From contig NZ_AUIE01000001.1 of the NCBI RefSeq assembly GCF_000423545.1, positions 372,001 through 436,000 of the forward strand: a stretch of 64,000 nt of DNA. The letters run 5' to 3'. This document shows positions 48,612-57,361 of the stretch, piece by piece. The notes under the pieces are model-generated. The model did no database searches. It worked only from the letters and a program-made list of their open reading frames with translations, and was not told the DNA's origin. The stretch comes from Metapseudomonas resinovorans DSM 21078. GTDB taxonomy: Bacteria > Pseudomonadota > Gammaproteobacteria > Pseudomonadales > Pseudomonadaceae. The position numbers and the translations under genes are program-made. Numbering within the stretch: position 1 is the stretch's first letter; every line of letters starts with the position of its first letter.

Positions 48612-49054
48612 TCGGGTCTGTGGCCCGAATGGAATAACGGAATGGCTTTACCGCGATTGCGACATGCCATGCTCCAGACCGCCGCAGGATGGTCTGAGCC
48701 TGTGACTCCCATCAATCGGCGGTAGGGGCGTCACTTCACTCGCGAAACGCTGCCCGTCCCGTCCTACGAACTAGAATTTCAGTAAGGCTCCGCGGAGAAG
48801 GGCCCCTGGCCGTCGTAGCGGTTTCCCCATCCGCGATTATTCGCGAAGCTTCGGCGGCCCCTTTTAGGGGCGTGAGACATTTCTCCTTCCTGATCACTCG
48901 GGGTTGATGCCAGCCGCTTTTTCAGTCCGACAAGCGCGGTATTCCCCGCCGAACGACCGGACGTGATCACCAGGATGGATTGCTCATATCCGCTCTGAGC
49001 CGGTTCCAACCGCTCAACAGTCGCGCCGTGCGCGTCCTGTCATCGTGCCAGCTA
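48612..49054. other. Intergenic gap without recognised gene
   Basis: About 440 bases between the hydratase stop and the efflux pump stop. A 76-codon frame on the minus strand (48779-49009) has no ribosome-binding site or domain I recognise. The boundary of the accessory cassette may lie here. Confidence 0.5.
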
Positions 49055-50722
49055 TCAGCGGGGCTCGAACGACCGGAAGGACGCGCAAGGCGTATCCGTT
49101 CCAGAGCTAATTGGCGTGGGTTGCCTCACGGCCATGGTTCGCGCAGCGCGCACTTTCGCGTAGCGCGCGAGCCCGACCTTGATGCCGATCAGCAGGGGAG
49201 CGGCGATGACAAACAGCAAGGCAACTGCGTTGAACGCTGTGTCGAAGGCAATCACCGTGGATTGGCTCGACACGGCCCGGCCTAGAAGGCTCGTCGCCGC
49301 CCGGCCTGCGGCTACTGCATCCATCCCTCTCTCCGTCAGCATGGCGGTCGTGCTTGTCAGGCGCTCGATGACCGCGCTCCCTCCTGCGGTGACGTTCGCG
49401 CCGAGGATCACGCCATTGGCGACGACGTTATGGTCGATCAGCGTCTGCAGTGCGGCCACCCCCATAAGGCCGCCAAGCTGGCGCCCCGTATTGAAGAGTC
49501 CGATTCCGCAGGCGAGGTTTCGGCTGTCGAGGTTGCTGAAAGCGATCAGGGTGATCGAGAGAAACAGGAAGCCCAGGCCCAGGCCGCGCAAGAGGATGGC
49601 GGCCATCATGTCGTCCGTGCCGCTTTCGCTGGTCGAACCGGACAGCATCCACATCGCAACCATGATCATCAGGATTCCAAAGGGCACCGTGGCGAACGGC
49701 GGGACCCGGCGCACCTGCATGAGAAAGGCAGAAATGAGGAGCGCGCCGATGAAAAACGCGCCACTCGGCAACAAGAGCTGGCCAGCATCGGTAGGCGTGA
49801 ACGCGAGGACTGACAGGGCGAATGTTGGAATCAGGAACGCACTCCCGAACAAGGCGGCGCCAGCGACGAAACTGACGATGAAGGCGAAGGAAAAATCGTC
49901 CGATCTGAACAGGGTGAAGTCGAGCAGTCCCTTGCCGCTGGCCAACACTTGCTGGCCGAGAAATGCCAGCAGAGCCGCTGTGCCTATCACCGTCAGCCAC
50001 AGGATGTGAGGCTCCTCGAACCAGTCCCATCGACTGCCCTGGCTGAAGACGTAGGTGAAACAGAACAGGGTGGCCGCGATCAGTGAGAAACCGATCCAGT
50101 CGAACGGACGGCGCCGGATACTGGTGGACATCGGGCAGTCGGCGATCAGCAATAGTCCGGCAGCCGCCAGGGCAACCGGCACAATGCTGAAAAAGATCCA
50201 CGTCCAGGATTGGCTATCGATCAACCACCCTTGAAGCGCTGGTGCAATAGTCGCTGGCGCGACAACGGCCCCCATGGCAAACAGGGCCTGCAGGGTTGGC
50301 TGATGGGCACGCGGGTAGGCGAGGAAAAGGATCGTCTGGCCGGCAACCAGCAGGGTGCCGCCGCTGAAGCCCTGCATGATGCGAAGCGCGACCAGCAGGT
50401 CCAACCGAGCGGTGATGGCGGCAATGCCACACGCGAGGCCCATGAGCAGGGTGGAGGCGATCATCACGTTACGCGGAGTGAAACGGTTCAACAGCCAGTG
50501 AGCGGTCATGAACCCGACAAGCTTGAGCGCGGTGTAGCCGACATCCAGCCACGCGAACTCATCAGGCGTTGCATAGGTGTCGCCGATGATGTCGCTTCGT
50601 CCGAGCGACAGAACGGTGCTGGCGATCGCTTCCGTCAGCGTGGCAATCAAAATGCCCGCAATGAGCAGGACTCCGGTCGTCGACCGGCTGTCGTTCGGTG
50701 TAGTGAAAGCAACGCTGGTCAT
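49055..50722 (-). CDS. DHA2-family MFS drug efflux pump (EmrB/FarB type)
   Basis: A 555-residue protein with about 14 hydrophobic helices, the normal count for the DHA2 family. Segments LVALRIMQGFSGGTLLVAGQ (motif C-like) and GLGLGFLFLSITLIAFSNL are visible. It should export toxic compounds by proton antiport and pass them to the HlyD adaptor gene just upstream on the same strand. The genes overlap by 4 bases. No outer-membrane TolC homologue is present in the window. Confidence 0.9.
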   Translation of the reverse strand: MTSVAFTTPNDSRSTTGVLLIAGILIATLTEAIASTVLSLGRSDIIGDTYATPDEFAWLDVGYTALKLVGFMTAHWLLNRFTPRNVMIASTLLMGLACGIAAITARLDLLVALRIMQGFSGGTLLVAGQTILFLAYPRAHQPTLQALFAMGAVVAPATIAPALQGWLIDSQSWTWIFFSIVPVALAAAGLLLIADCPMSTSIRRRPFDWIGFSLIAATLFCFTYVFSQGSRWDWFEEPHILWLTVIGTAALLAFLGQQVLASGKGLLDFTLFRSDDFSFAFIVSFVAGAALFGSAFLIPTFALSVLAFTPTDAGQLLLPSGAFFIGALLISAFLMQVRRVPPFATVPFGILMIMVAMWMLSGSTSESGTDDMMAAILLRGLGLGFLFLSITLIAFSNLDSRNLACGIGLFNTGRQLGGLMGVAALQTLIDHNVVANGVILGANVTAGGSAVIERLTSTTAMLTERGMDAVAAGRAATSLLGRAVSSQSTVIAFDTAFNAVALLFVIAAPLLIGIKVGLARYAKVRAARTMAVRQPTPISSGTDTPCASFRSFEPR

Positions 50723-51816
50723 GAGCCGCTCCCGCCTGCAACTTCGACGCGTGCGGACAAGCCAGGCACGATGCGCCCCGGCAACGGATTGTCGGCAAAG
50801 CGGATCTTTACCGGAACGCGCTGCACGACGCGGACGAAGTTACCTGTTGCGTTGTCTGCGGGAAGCAAGCTGAACGCCGACCCACTCCCAGGCGCAAAGC
50901 TGTCGACCACACCTTCGAGTACCCCGCTCGGGTATCCGTCGATGGTGATGCGCACACTCTGGCCGGGCCGGATATGTTCGAGTTGCGTTTCCTTGAAGTT
51001 CGCAACGACCCACACATCATTGACCGGCACGATATCGAGCAACGACACGCCCGGCGTCACGAAGCGGCCGATGCGGACCTGGCGGTTACCGATAACGCCA
51101 TCGATAGGCGCACGGACCACGGTGCTCTCGAGATCGATCTGGGCGAGATCGCGCGCGGCCAGTGCCTGAGACACGGCCGCAACGGCGGCCTCTCGCTGGG
51201 CCACCAGGACGACGATGCGTTGCTGCTCCGCCTCTACCGTTGCGGAAGCGGCCGATACGCTGGCCTCGGCGCGCGATCGTGCCGCGTCGCTTTCATCGAC
51301 GAGCGCTTGGCTGACCGCGTTGCTGCGGATGAGTTTGCGGCTGCGATCGTGGGTCTTGATCGCCAGATTCATCTCGGCCACGGCCGATCGTTTCTGCGCC
51401 TCGGCCTGTCGAATCAGGGCACGTTGGAGCTGGGCCTCCGCATCGACATTGGTCAGGCGAGCCTGGGCAGCTATGACATTCGCCGTTGCTTGCGCAAGCC
51501 GTGCGCGGTAGTCCCGATCGTCGATCCGGAACAGGACGTCACCCGCCTGGACGGTCTGGTTGTCCGCGACCTCTACCGCGGTGACATAGCCGGCCACCTT
51601 GGCGGCGAGCGAGGTGACGTCGCCGCGGACATACGCGTTGTCGGTCGAGGTCGCGCCGCTGGAACGGGCCATGGCCCATCCGGCCGCCACGACCACCACG
51701 GCGCCGACGCACAGCAGCACGCCGATCGTCTTTCTCTTGTTTTGCCGCGCCGCTGCGACACCGATCTCGGAGTTTGCGCCGGTGGCAATGGCGACTTTGT
51801 CCTCGAGCGATTTCAT
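50719..51816 (-). CDS. EmrA/HlyD efflux adaptor with chimaeric N-terminus
   Basis: A 365-residue membrane fusion protein. A transmembrane anchor lies at ~29-48. The biotinyl-lipoyl half-motifs (VTAVEVADNQTVQAGDVLF), a long helical hairpin (about residues 105-210), IDGVIGNRQVRIGRFVTPG and the C-terminal beta-barrel segments are typical of EmrA. The first ~24 residues, MKSLEDKVAIATGANSEIG and following, look like the Rossmann start of a short-chain dehydrogenase (TGxxxxIG) rather than any adaptor leader. The gene therefore seems to have captured the 5' end of an SDR gene; the rest of it is intact. Confidence 0.85.
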   Translation of the reverse strand: MKSLEDKVAIATGANSEIGVAAARQNKRKTIGVLLCVGAVVVVAAGWAMARSSGATSTDNAYVRGDVTSLAAKVAGYVTAVEVADNQTVQAGDVLFRIDDRDYRARLAQATANVIAAQARLTNVDAEAQLQRALIRQAEAQKRSAVAEMNLAIKTHDRSRKLIRSNAVSQALVDESDAARSRAEASVSAASATVEAEQQRIVVLVAQREAAVAAVSQALAARDLAQIDLESTVVRAPIDGVIGNRQVRIGRFVTPGVSLLDIVPVNDVWVVANFKETQLEHIRPGQSVRITIDGYPSGVLEGVVDSFAPGSGSAFSLLPADNATGNFVRVVQRVPVKIRFADNPLPGRIVPGLSARVEVAGGSGS

Positions 51817-51962
51817 TTTCTTGTTTCCTGATAATGACCAATGACCTGCAGCAGAGCGGCAGTAACCTGCCGCCGGGCTGTCGAACGTCGATCAGGGCGT
51901 TGATCGGATCACTTCGTCGGGTTGATTTGTACGCGGGAGTCTCAGCGGCCCGCTTGGGCTGT

Positions 51963-52703
51963 CTACCGGCCGAGCCAGTCCTCGAAGCGAATCGCGCCGA
52001 GGCGCGGGTTCTTGCCGGGGGTCAGCGATTGATCGTCGAGAATGGAGCCGAAGTAACGGGCGCGCACGTCCGGCACGACCTTGCTCGTGTCCTGCGATGC
52101 CCGCAGGAAGCGCCGGATCAGTTCGTCGAGTGGCATGGCCTCGGGCCCGGCGACTTCGACCGAGCCATTGACCGGCGTTTCGAGCACGACATCGGCGAGC
52201 GTTGCCGCCACGTCGTCCGACGCCACCGGCTGGATCAGCGCCGGCGACAGGTGAAGCTCCTCGCCGACGATGGCCGACTGCGCAATGCCGCCGACAAACT
52301 CGAAGAACTGCGTGGCATGCAGGATGGTGTAAGGAATGCCGGACGCCTTGATCAGGTTCTCCTGCGCGACCTTTGCTCGGAAATAGCCGCTTTCAGGAAG
52401 CCGTTCGCTCCCGACGATCGAGAGCGCAACATGATGGCGAACACCCGCGGCCGCTTCGGCAGCCAGCAAATTACGACTCGACGTTTCGAAGAAATCGAGG
52501 ACGGCCTGGTCCTCCCACGACGGCGCGTTCGCCACGTCGACGACGATCTCGGCGCCCTCCATCGCGTGGGCCAGGCCCGCGCCGGTGAAACTGTTCACGC
52601 CCGTGCTGGGGGCGGCTGCGAGTACGTCATGGCCGCGCTCGCGAAGGTTCTTCACAACTTTCGATCCGATGAGGCCGGTGCCTCCAATGACGACGATCTT
52701 CAT
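51963..52703 (-). CDS. NmrA-like/SDR atypical NAD(P)-binding protein
   Basis: A 246-residue protein, started at the ATG giving MKIVVIGGTGLIGSKVV; the frame extends upstream to 52835 without a better start. The cofactor motif is GGTGLIG. It continues with VVDVANAPSWEDQAVLDFFETSSRNLLAA and the YFRAKVAQENLIKASGIPYTILHATQF segment usual in NmrA-like oxidoreductases. It could be a quinone or NAD(P)H-sensing reductase. It lies divergent from the winged-helix regulator gene. Confidence 0.85.
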   Translation of the reverse strand: MKIVVIGGTGLIGSKVVKNLRERGHDVLAAAPSTGVNSFTGAGLAHAMEGAEIVVDVANAPSWEDQAVLDFFETSSRNLLAAEAAAGVRHHVALSIVGSERLPESGYFRAKVAQENLIKASGIPYTILHATQFFEFVGGIAQSAIVGEELHLSPALIQPVASDDVAATLADVVLETPVNGSVEVAGPEAMPLDELIRRFLRASQDTSKVVPDVRARYFGSILDDQSLTPGKNPRLGAIRFEDWLGR

Positions 52704-52960
52704 GGGGTCTCTCCGCTTCTCGACGGCAACCATTGCTGTCGGTGTAGAGAGAGGGTGCCTGCACCCCCCTGGGAAGTCCTTGTGCCGGCCTTGAGTTTCC
52801 CGTTGGAGAAGCTTGGTTTTTTGTCCAGAACCCACTGCTGGAGCGGCATCCGTCTTGGACGGTGCGGCTTGCCAAGCCCTGCCGTATCATCCATTGCAGA
52901 GACCAACCAGCAGTCGCCTCGGACAGGAACGCCAGGGCACTCGTCCAGGGGATACTGACG

Positions 52961-54559
52961 TTGCAATTCGCGTTTGGAGACTACGTGCTCGATCAGGAGC
53001 GCCGGGAATTGACCCGGCGCGGGCAAGTCGTGGCAGTCGGGCCACAGGTCTTCGATCTGTTGCTGCAACTGGTCAGAAGCCGCGATCGCGTGGTCAGCAA
53101 GGATGACCTGCTGGAGGCCGTGTGGGGCGGCCGGATCGTCTCGGAATCGACGATCACCAGCCACATCAATGCGGTTCGCAAGGCCATCGGCGATACCGGC
53201 GAGGAACAGCGCCTCGTTCGGACAGTCGCCCGCAAGGGCTACCGCTTCGTCGGCGAGATCAGGGCCAGCGAGACCGGGGAAACGCGACAACCCGACCGGC
53301 CAGGCGGCGGCGAACTCGCGCCCGTCGACCCCCAGGAAACGCCTCCCTCCGCGCTTGTCCTCCCGGACAAACCCTCCATCACCGTCTTGCCCTTCCAGAA
53401 CCTGAGTGGCGATCCGGAGCAGGATTATTTCGCCGACGGCGTGGTGGAGGACATCATCGGCGCCCTGTCACGTATCCGCTGGTTGTTCGTCATCGCGCGC
53501 AATTCGAGCTTCACCTACAAGGGCCGGGCAGTGGACGTTATGGACGTCGGCCAGGAACTCGGTGTGCGTTACGTGCTGGAAGGTAGCGTGCGCAAGTCCG
53601 GGAACAAGGTGCGCATCACCGGACAACTGATCGACGCGACGACCGGGACACATATCTGGGCGGAGCGCTTCGAGGGAACGCTCCACGACATCTTCGAACT
53701 GCAGGATCAAATCGCCGAAAGCGTCGTTGGCGCAATCTCGCCGCAGCTCGAGCGGGCGGAAATCGAGCGTGCCAAGCAGAAACCAACGGAAAGCCTGGAC
53801 GCCTACGACTATTACCTGCGCGGCACCGCGAAGTTGCATAACGGCACCCAGGACGCCATCGAGGAGGCGCTGCGGCTGTTCTACAAGGCCATCGAACTCG
53901 ATCCGGAATTTGCCTCGGCCTATGGCATGGCCGCCTGGTGCCACTTCTGGCGCAAGTTGAATGGCTGGATGAGTGACCGAACGCTAGAGATCGCCGAAGG
54001 CGCTCGGCTTGCACGTCTGGCGGTGGAACTGGGCCGCGATGATGCGGTAGCGCTGACCCGCGGCGGGCATGCGCTGGGACATCTTGCCGGCGATATCGAT
54101 GGCGGCATAGCGCTGCTCGACAGGGCCCGCCTGCTTAACCCCAACCTCGCCCCGGCCTGGTACCTGGGCGGCATCCTGCGCGCCCTGCGTGGTGAAACAG
54201 ACACCGCGATCGAGAACCTGACGCACGCCGCTCGGCTGAGTCCGCTGGATCCGGAAATGTTCAGGATGCAGGTAGGGATGGCGCTCGCGCACTTCTTCGC
54301 CGGGCGCTTCGATACCGCTGCAGACTGGGCGGAAAAGGCGTTGGGCAATTTGCCCAGCTTGCTGCCTCCCGTGGCCCTGGTGGCGGCCAGTCACGCGCTC
54401 GCCGGACGAATGGACAAAGCGCAGCAGGCGATGCAGCGCCTACGCCAGCTGGACCCCTCGTTACGCCTCTCCAACCTGACGGACTGGCTGCCGATCAAGC
54501 GGCCTGAGGACCTCGCACTGTTCACCAATGGACTGCGTCTGGCCGGGTTGCCCGAATGA
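52961..54559 (+). CDS. Winged-helix/TolB-N/TPR transcriptional regulator (CadC-like)
   Basis: A 532-residue protein if started at TTG (giving MQFAFGDYVLD) behind AGGGGAT; an in-frame GTG at 52862 is an alternative. Residues ~1-100 form a Trans_reg_C winged helix (LLEAVWGGRIVSESTITSHI, RTVARKGYRFVGEI). Residues ~120-235 match the TolB-N fold (ITVLPFQNLSGDPEQDYFADG in part, HIWAERFEG), and the rest holds TPR repeats (about 290-520). Such proteins, often mis-called adenylate cyclases, are soluble regulators. It is divergent from the NmrA-like gene by 258 bases and probably controls it and the efflux pair. Confidence 0.85.
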   Translation: MQFAFGDYVLDQERRELTRRGQVVAVGPQVFDLLLQLVRSRDRVVSKDDLLEAVWGGRIVSESTITSHINAVRKAIGDTGEEQRLVRTVARKGYRFVGEIRASETGETRQPDRPGGGELAPVDPQETPPSALVLPDKPSITVLPFQNLSGDPEQDYFADGVVEDIIGALSRIRWLFVIARNSSFTYKGRAVDVMDVGQELGVRYVLEGSVRKSGNKVRITGQLIDATTGTHIWAERFEGTLHDIFELQDQIAESVVGAISPQLERAEIERAKQKPTESLDAYDYYLRGTAKLHNGTQDAIEEALRLFYKAIELDPEFASAYGMAAWCHFWRKLNGWMSDRTLEIAEGARLARLAVELGRDDAVALTRGGHALGHLAGDIDGGIALLDRARLLNPNLAPAWYLGGILRALRGETDTAIENLTHAARLSPLDPEMFRMQVGMALAHFFAGRFDTAADWAEKALGNLPSLLPPVALVAASHALAGRMDKAQQAMQRLRQLDPSLRLSNLTDWLPIKRPEDLALFTNGLRLAGLPE

Positions 54560-54666
54560 CACTGAACCGATTCGCCCGCTCCGATTTCTCACATTAGCTC
54601 GGTGTCCCAGCGATTCGTTCGTCTGGGATTGGGGGCCGCGCAAAGAACAACCCGACAAGCATGGAC

Positions 54667-54702
54667 ACGTAGGATGGGTTGAGGCACGAAACCCATCGGT
54701 GG
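54667..54702. repeat. Short dispersed palindromic motif
   Basis: GTAGGATGGGTTGAGGCACGAAACCCATCG contains the inverted arms GATGGGTT and AACCCATC, a motif scattered in many pseudomonad intergenic regions. Confidence 0.5.
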
Positions 54703-54726
54703 ACTGGATCAGTTTCGCCTTCACGA

Positions 54727-54867
54727 TCAAGCCCCAGGTCCGGCCGCCAGCGAAGCACGCTCGCCGATGAAATCTCGGCGGCCTTGTACATGCTGCGTGA
54801 GCTGCAGCAGTTCAGTTCGCTCTGACTCAGCAAGCGTTATCGGTATGGCGGGGTGGCCTGTCTTCAT
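54727..54867 (-). pseudogene. Possible IS630-type transposase N-terminal remnant
   Basis: The frame starts at an ATG behind GGAGCAG and encodes MKTGHPAIPITLAESERTEL and LLQLTQ, close to the first helix of IS630-family transposases (PAISITLSEDERRELE type). Homology fades after about 25 codons and the frame ends after 46. No terminal inverted repeats are evident. This is probably a relic rather than a gene; the call rests on a short similarity. Confidence 0.4.
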
Positions 54868-55437
54868 TACCTGCTCCTTCGATGGCGATTTAGATTGCCT
54901 GTAAGTGAGCACAGTATGAATAGACGTTTTGACCCACTACACCAGGGTCATAAGATCCCCGGTCGCATCTATAAGAAAGTCGAGCCTCCAACTGATTGGA
55001 GTGATTTCTCTTGGTTGTTTTTCGTGGCTGACGCGAGTCCTCTGCGTTGCGAGAAGTCTTGTCTGGTAAAAAATGATTATTGGTTGTTATTTTCCTACGT
55101 ATCTTGGCTGTGCCTTTGTGGTTATTTTACCGGCGGCTGTAGGAATTTTCTTTAATTCTGCTAAAGGCTCGAAAATCATCTGAGTTGGGTTGTTTGGTTG
55201 GTTTTGCGAGTATATAAAACCGCTCGTTGGTGTCAGGTCGTAATGAAAGGCTTGGTACTGATTCGATTGGTAAGTCGCTTGAAGTCGCTTTTTAGCTCTA
55301 GGGCGGTTATGTCTTTCGAATAAAAAGTTATGTGTCGTGCATGGCTTTTCGATTTGTTCAGTGGGGTCGTGGTTGATTCGGCTTCGTGGACATTCGATTG
55401 ATTTGCTCAACTCTACGCCTCAAGGAGTCATTTCCCT
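54868..55437 (+). other. AT-rich non-coding leader upstream of the exported-protein gene
   Basis: About 570 bases of strongly lower GC content than the genome average, rich in TTTT, TATT and GGTTG runs. Short open frames (such as 54916-55155) have no supporting signals. It presumably carries a promoter and a long 5' untranslated leader, as expected for very abundant surface proteins. Confidence 0.55.
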
Positions 55438-57228
55438 ATGTTGAAAAGAACGCTACTCGGCGCTGCTGTTGCCTCGGCCCTCTTTGCTGGAGCTGCTACT
55501 GCGGGTGTCGTCGCAATTACTTCGAGCCCCTCTCTGGAAGCTAACTCGCCGGGTGCGCTCGAACAGTACGCGTCGCCGCAAGTCAACTACAAGGCGGGTC
55601 TGAGCGTTGAAAGTGGTGCCGGTCTTGAGAGCGCTGCCGCGAACATTACCTTGGCTCAGGAGATCTTCGGTAACAAGTCAGAAGAGTCCACCTTTGAGCT
55701 TCCTAGTGTCACGTATGTTATCGATCCGACCAAAGCCGCAATGGCTGAAGAAGGTCACACAGTCAAGCTGACCCTGGGTCGAACCGTCGTGCGGTTCGCC
55801 AAGGCTGTTACGCCAAACCAGATCCAGATTGCAGGTTTGGCTGAGGGTACAGGCTTCACTATTGCCACCGGTAGTGGCTCCTCGGATAACGTACTTGAGC
55901 TGCGTTTGAATCGGGAGGGTGCGGATCAAGTCAAGCGATCCCATACCATCCATTTTAACTTCCGTACGCCTAGCAGTCTGGATGGCACGCCGGCTAAGGT
56001 CACCAATATGCGTGCCCCACTCCAGGGTGACGCAACCTTTGTATCGGGCTCTTGGAACCCGAAGGTCAGCTTGCTTGAGGATCCGCTGAACGAGTTGCGA
56101 TTCGAGGTAACGGTCTCTGCGCAGTTCGATACCACTACCGGCACAGTGGGGGGGGATCCGGCAAATAATGACTCTGCCGAGCCCCTGAAGATCTTCACGT
56201 CTCTTCCGGCCGTTTACTGGGATGTGCTGAGCACAAATCAGTACGGGCAGCACCGTGTTCTGCATCCGCTGGATCTGAACAATCAGGATCGGTCTTTCGA
56301 TGCCAGCGTCTCCGTCGGTAGTGCCAACAGCGCGTCTTATGGCAGCAACTATGCTCGCCTTGGTGCAGTAAGGCTCGGCATCAATAAGGATGTATTGAAC
56401 GAGGCTGGTCGTACCGTCTTTGGTTTTGCAGGCGGTGACAAGGTTGCTAGTACTTTGACTGGTAACTTCAGTGGCATCAGTGACGTTGGTATTACTTCCC
56501 AGACCTGCGAAGAGTTTGCTGCGGCCCCGAGCGCTGCCGTCAAGTACTGGAACGCTGCTGCCATTAAGGCAGCCTTGGATGGGCAGGGAAATGCAACACT
56601 GCCGGTCAGCTTCGATAATGCCAATATCAACCAGGTCTACAACGTCTGTGTGAAAGCCTCCGGGTCTGTGCCCATGCAGGCATTGCAGCGGTTCGATGTG
56701 GGTGACCTGAAGGTCGATTTCGAGAACGTTCGATATGTGGATCGAACCATTCCAGGCAACCGACTCGATGAGTTCTGGAAGAACAGCTGCGTAGCCAGCC
56801 TGTTCAACCTGCCAAGTTCCAGCGTGTCTGACCAGTTTTTCATTCGTCTGACCAACACTAGCGATGATGGTCGCAATGGCAAAGTACGCGGCATTCTGTT
56901 CGACCAGAACGGCAAACGCTATCCGGCTACCGGCAGCAGTTATCTGGTTGATAGCACCGGCAAGACTGAGCTCAAGGCGCATGAAACGGGCGTCTATACC
57001 GTGACCGAAGTCGCCAAGGCATTTGGTGTCGATGGTTCCAGTTGGAATGGCGTTAACGGCAGAGCGCGTCTCGTGCTCGAGGGCGAGTTTCCAACTTGTG
57101 AAGCGCTGGGTCTGATCCGCTCCGCCAATGGCACGATCACTAATATGACGTCCACCACTCAAGGAAACTTCAACGAAGACGGCTCCTCTACCTCTGAGAA
57201 CCACAAGGCAGGTAACAATCGCAACTAA
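55438..57228 (+). CDS. Large exported protein, candidate S-layer/VapA-like surface protein
   Basis: A 596-residue protein with a clear signal peptide (LFAGAATA, cleavage near residue 22) and ATG behind AAGGAG. The mature part is acidic, low in cysteine (four, near 360, 406, 450 and 560), rich in Ser, Thr, Asn and Gly and probably all beta. It ends in an Asn-rich tail that includes SIANG-like and GNFNEDGSSTSE stretches. No enzyme motif is seen. The composition, the long AT-rich leader, the terminator and the neighbouring polysaccharide genes suggest an abundant surface-layer protein of the VapA type; this is inference. Other possibilities are a pilus-like or adhesin subunit. Confidence 0.6.
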   Translation: MLKRTLLGAAVASALFAGAATAGVVAITSSPSLEANSPGALEQYASPQVNYKAGLSVESGAGLESAAANITLAQEIFGNKSEESTFELPSVTYVIDPTKAAMAEEGHTVKLTLGRTVVRFAKAVTPNQIQIAGLAEGTGFTIATGSGSSDNVLELRLNREGADQVKRSHTIHFNFRTPSSLDGTPAKVTNMRAPLQGDATFVSGSWNPKVSLLEDPLNELRFEVTVSAQFDTTTGTVGGDPANNDSAEPLKIFTSLPAVYWDVLSTNQYGQHRVLHPLDLNNQDRSFDASVSVGSANSASYGSNYARLGAVRLGINKDVLNEAGRTVFGFAGGDKVASTLTGNFSGISDVGITSQTCEEFAAAPSAAVKYWNAAAIKAALDGQGNATLPVSFDNANINQVYNVCVKASGSVPMQALQRFDVGDLKVDFENVRYVDRTIPGNRLDEFWKNSCVASLFNLPSSSVSDQFFIRLTNTSDDGRNGKVRGILFDQNGKRYPATGSSYLVDSTGKTELKAHETGVYTVTEVAKAFGVDGSSWNGVNGRARLVLEGEFPTCEALGLIRSANGTITNMTSTTQGNFNEDGSSTSENHKAGNNRN

Positions 57229-57237
57229 GTTGCTAAA

Positions 57238-57274
57238 AGGGAGGCGATCTTAGATCGCCTCCATCTTTTTTTTG
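57238..57274 (+). terminator. Strong terminator after the exported-protein gene
   Basis: A perfect 10-bp stem GGAGGCGATC/GATCGCCTCC with loop TTA followed by T8, 11 bases after the stop. It isolates this gene as a single transcript. Confidence 0.93.
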
Positions 57275-57361
57275 GGTATGGAGGTAGGTCGTTACATTGT
57301 GTTTGCTCTGTTTTTTTTGTTTGAAGGGATTTTCTAGGGTGAATTTTGTGCGAGTGTGAGT

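Noticed and set aside
48779-49009. 76-codon minus-strand frame in the intergenic gap
   Set aside because: No ribosome-binding site, domain or neighbour supports it.
54916-55155. A 79-codon frame starting MNRRFDP in the AT-rich leader
   Set aside because: It has no good ribosome-binding site, no homology I recognise and an unusual Trp/Phe/Cys-rich end; more likely untranslated leader.
55678-57204. Minus-strand 508-codon frame over the exported-protein gene
   Set aside because: The plus-strand frame has a signal peptide, ribosome-binding site and terminator. The reverse frame has none.
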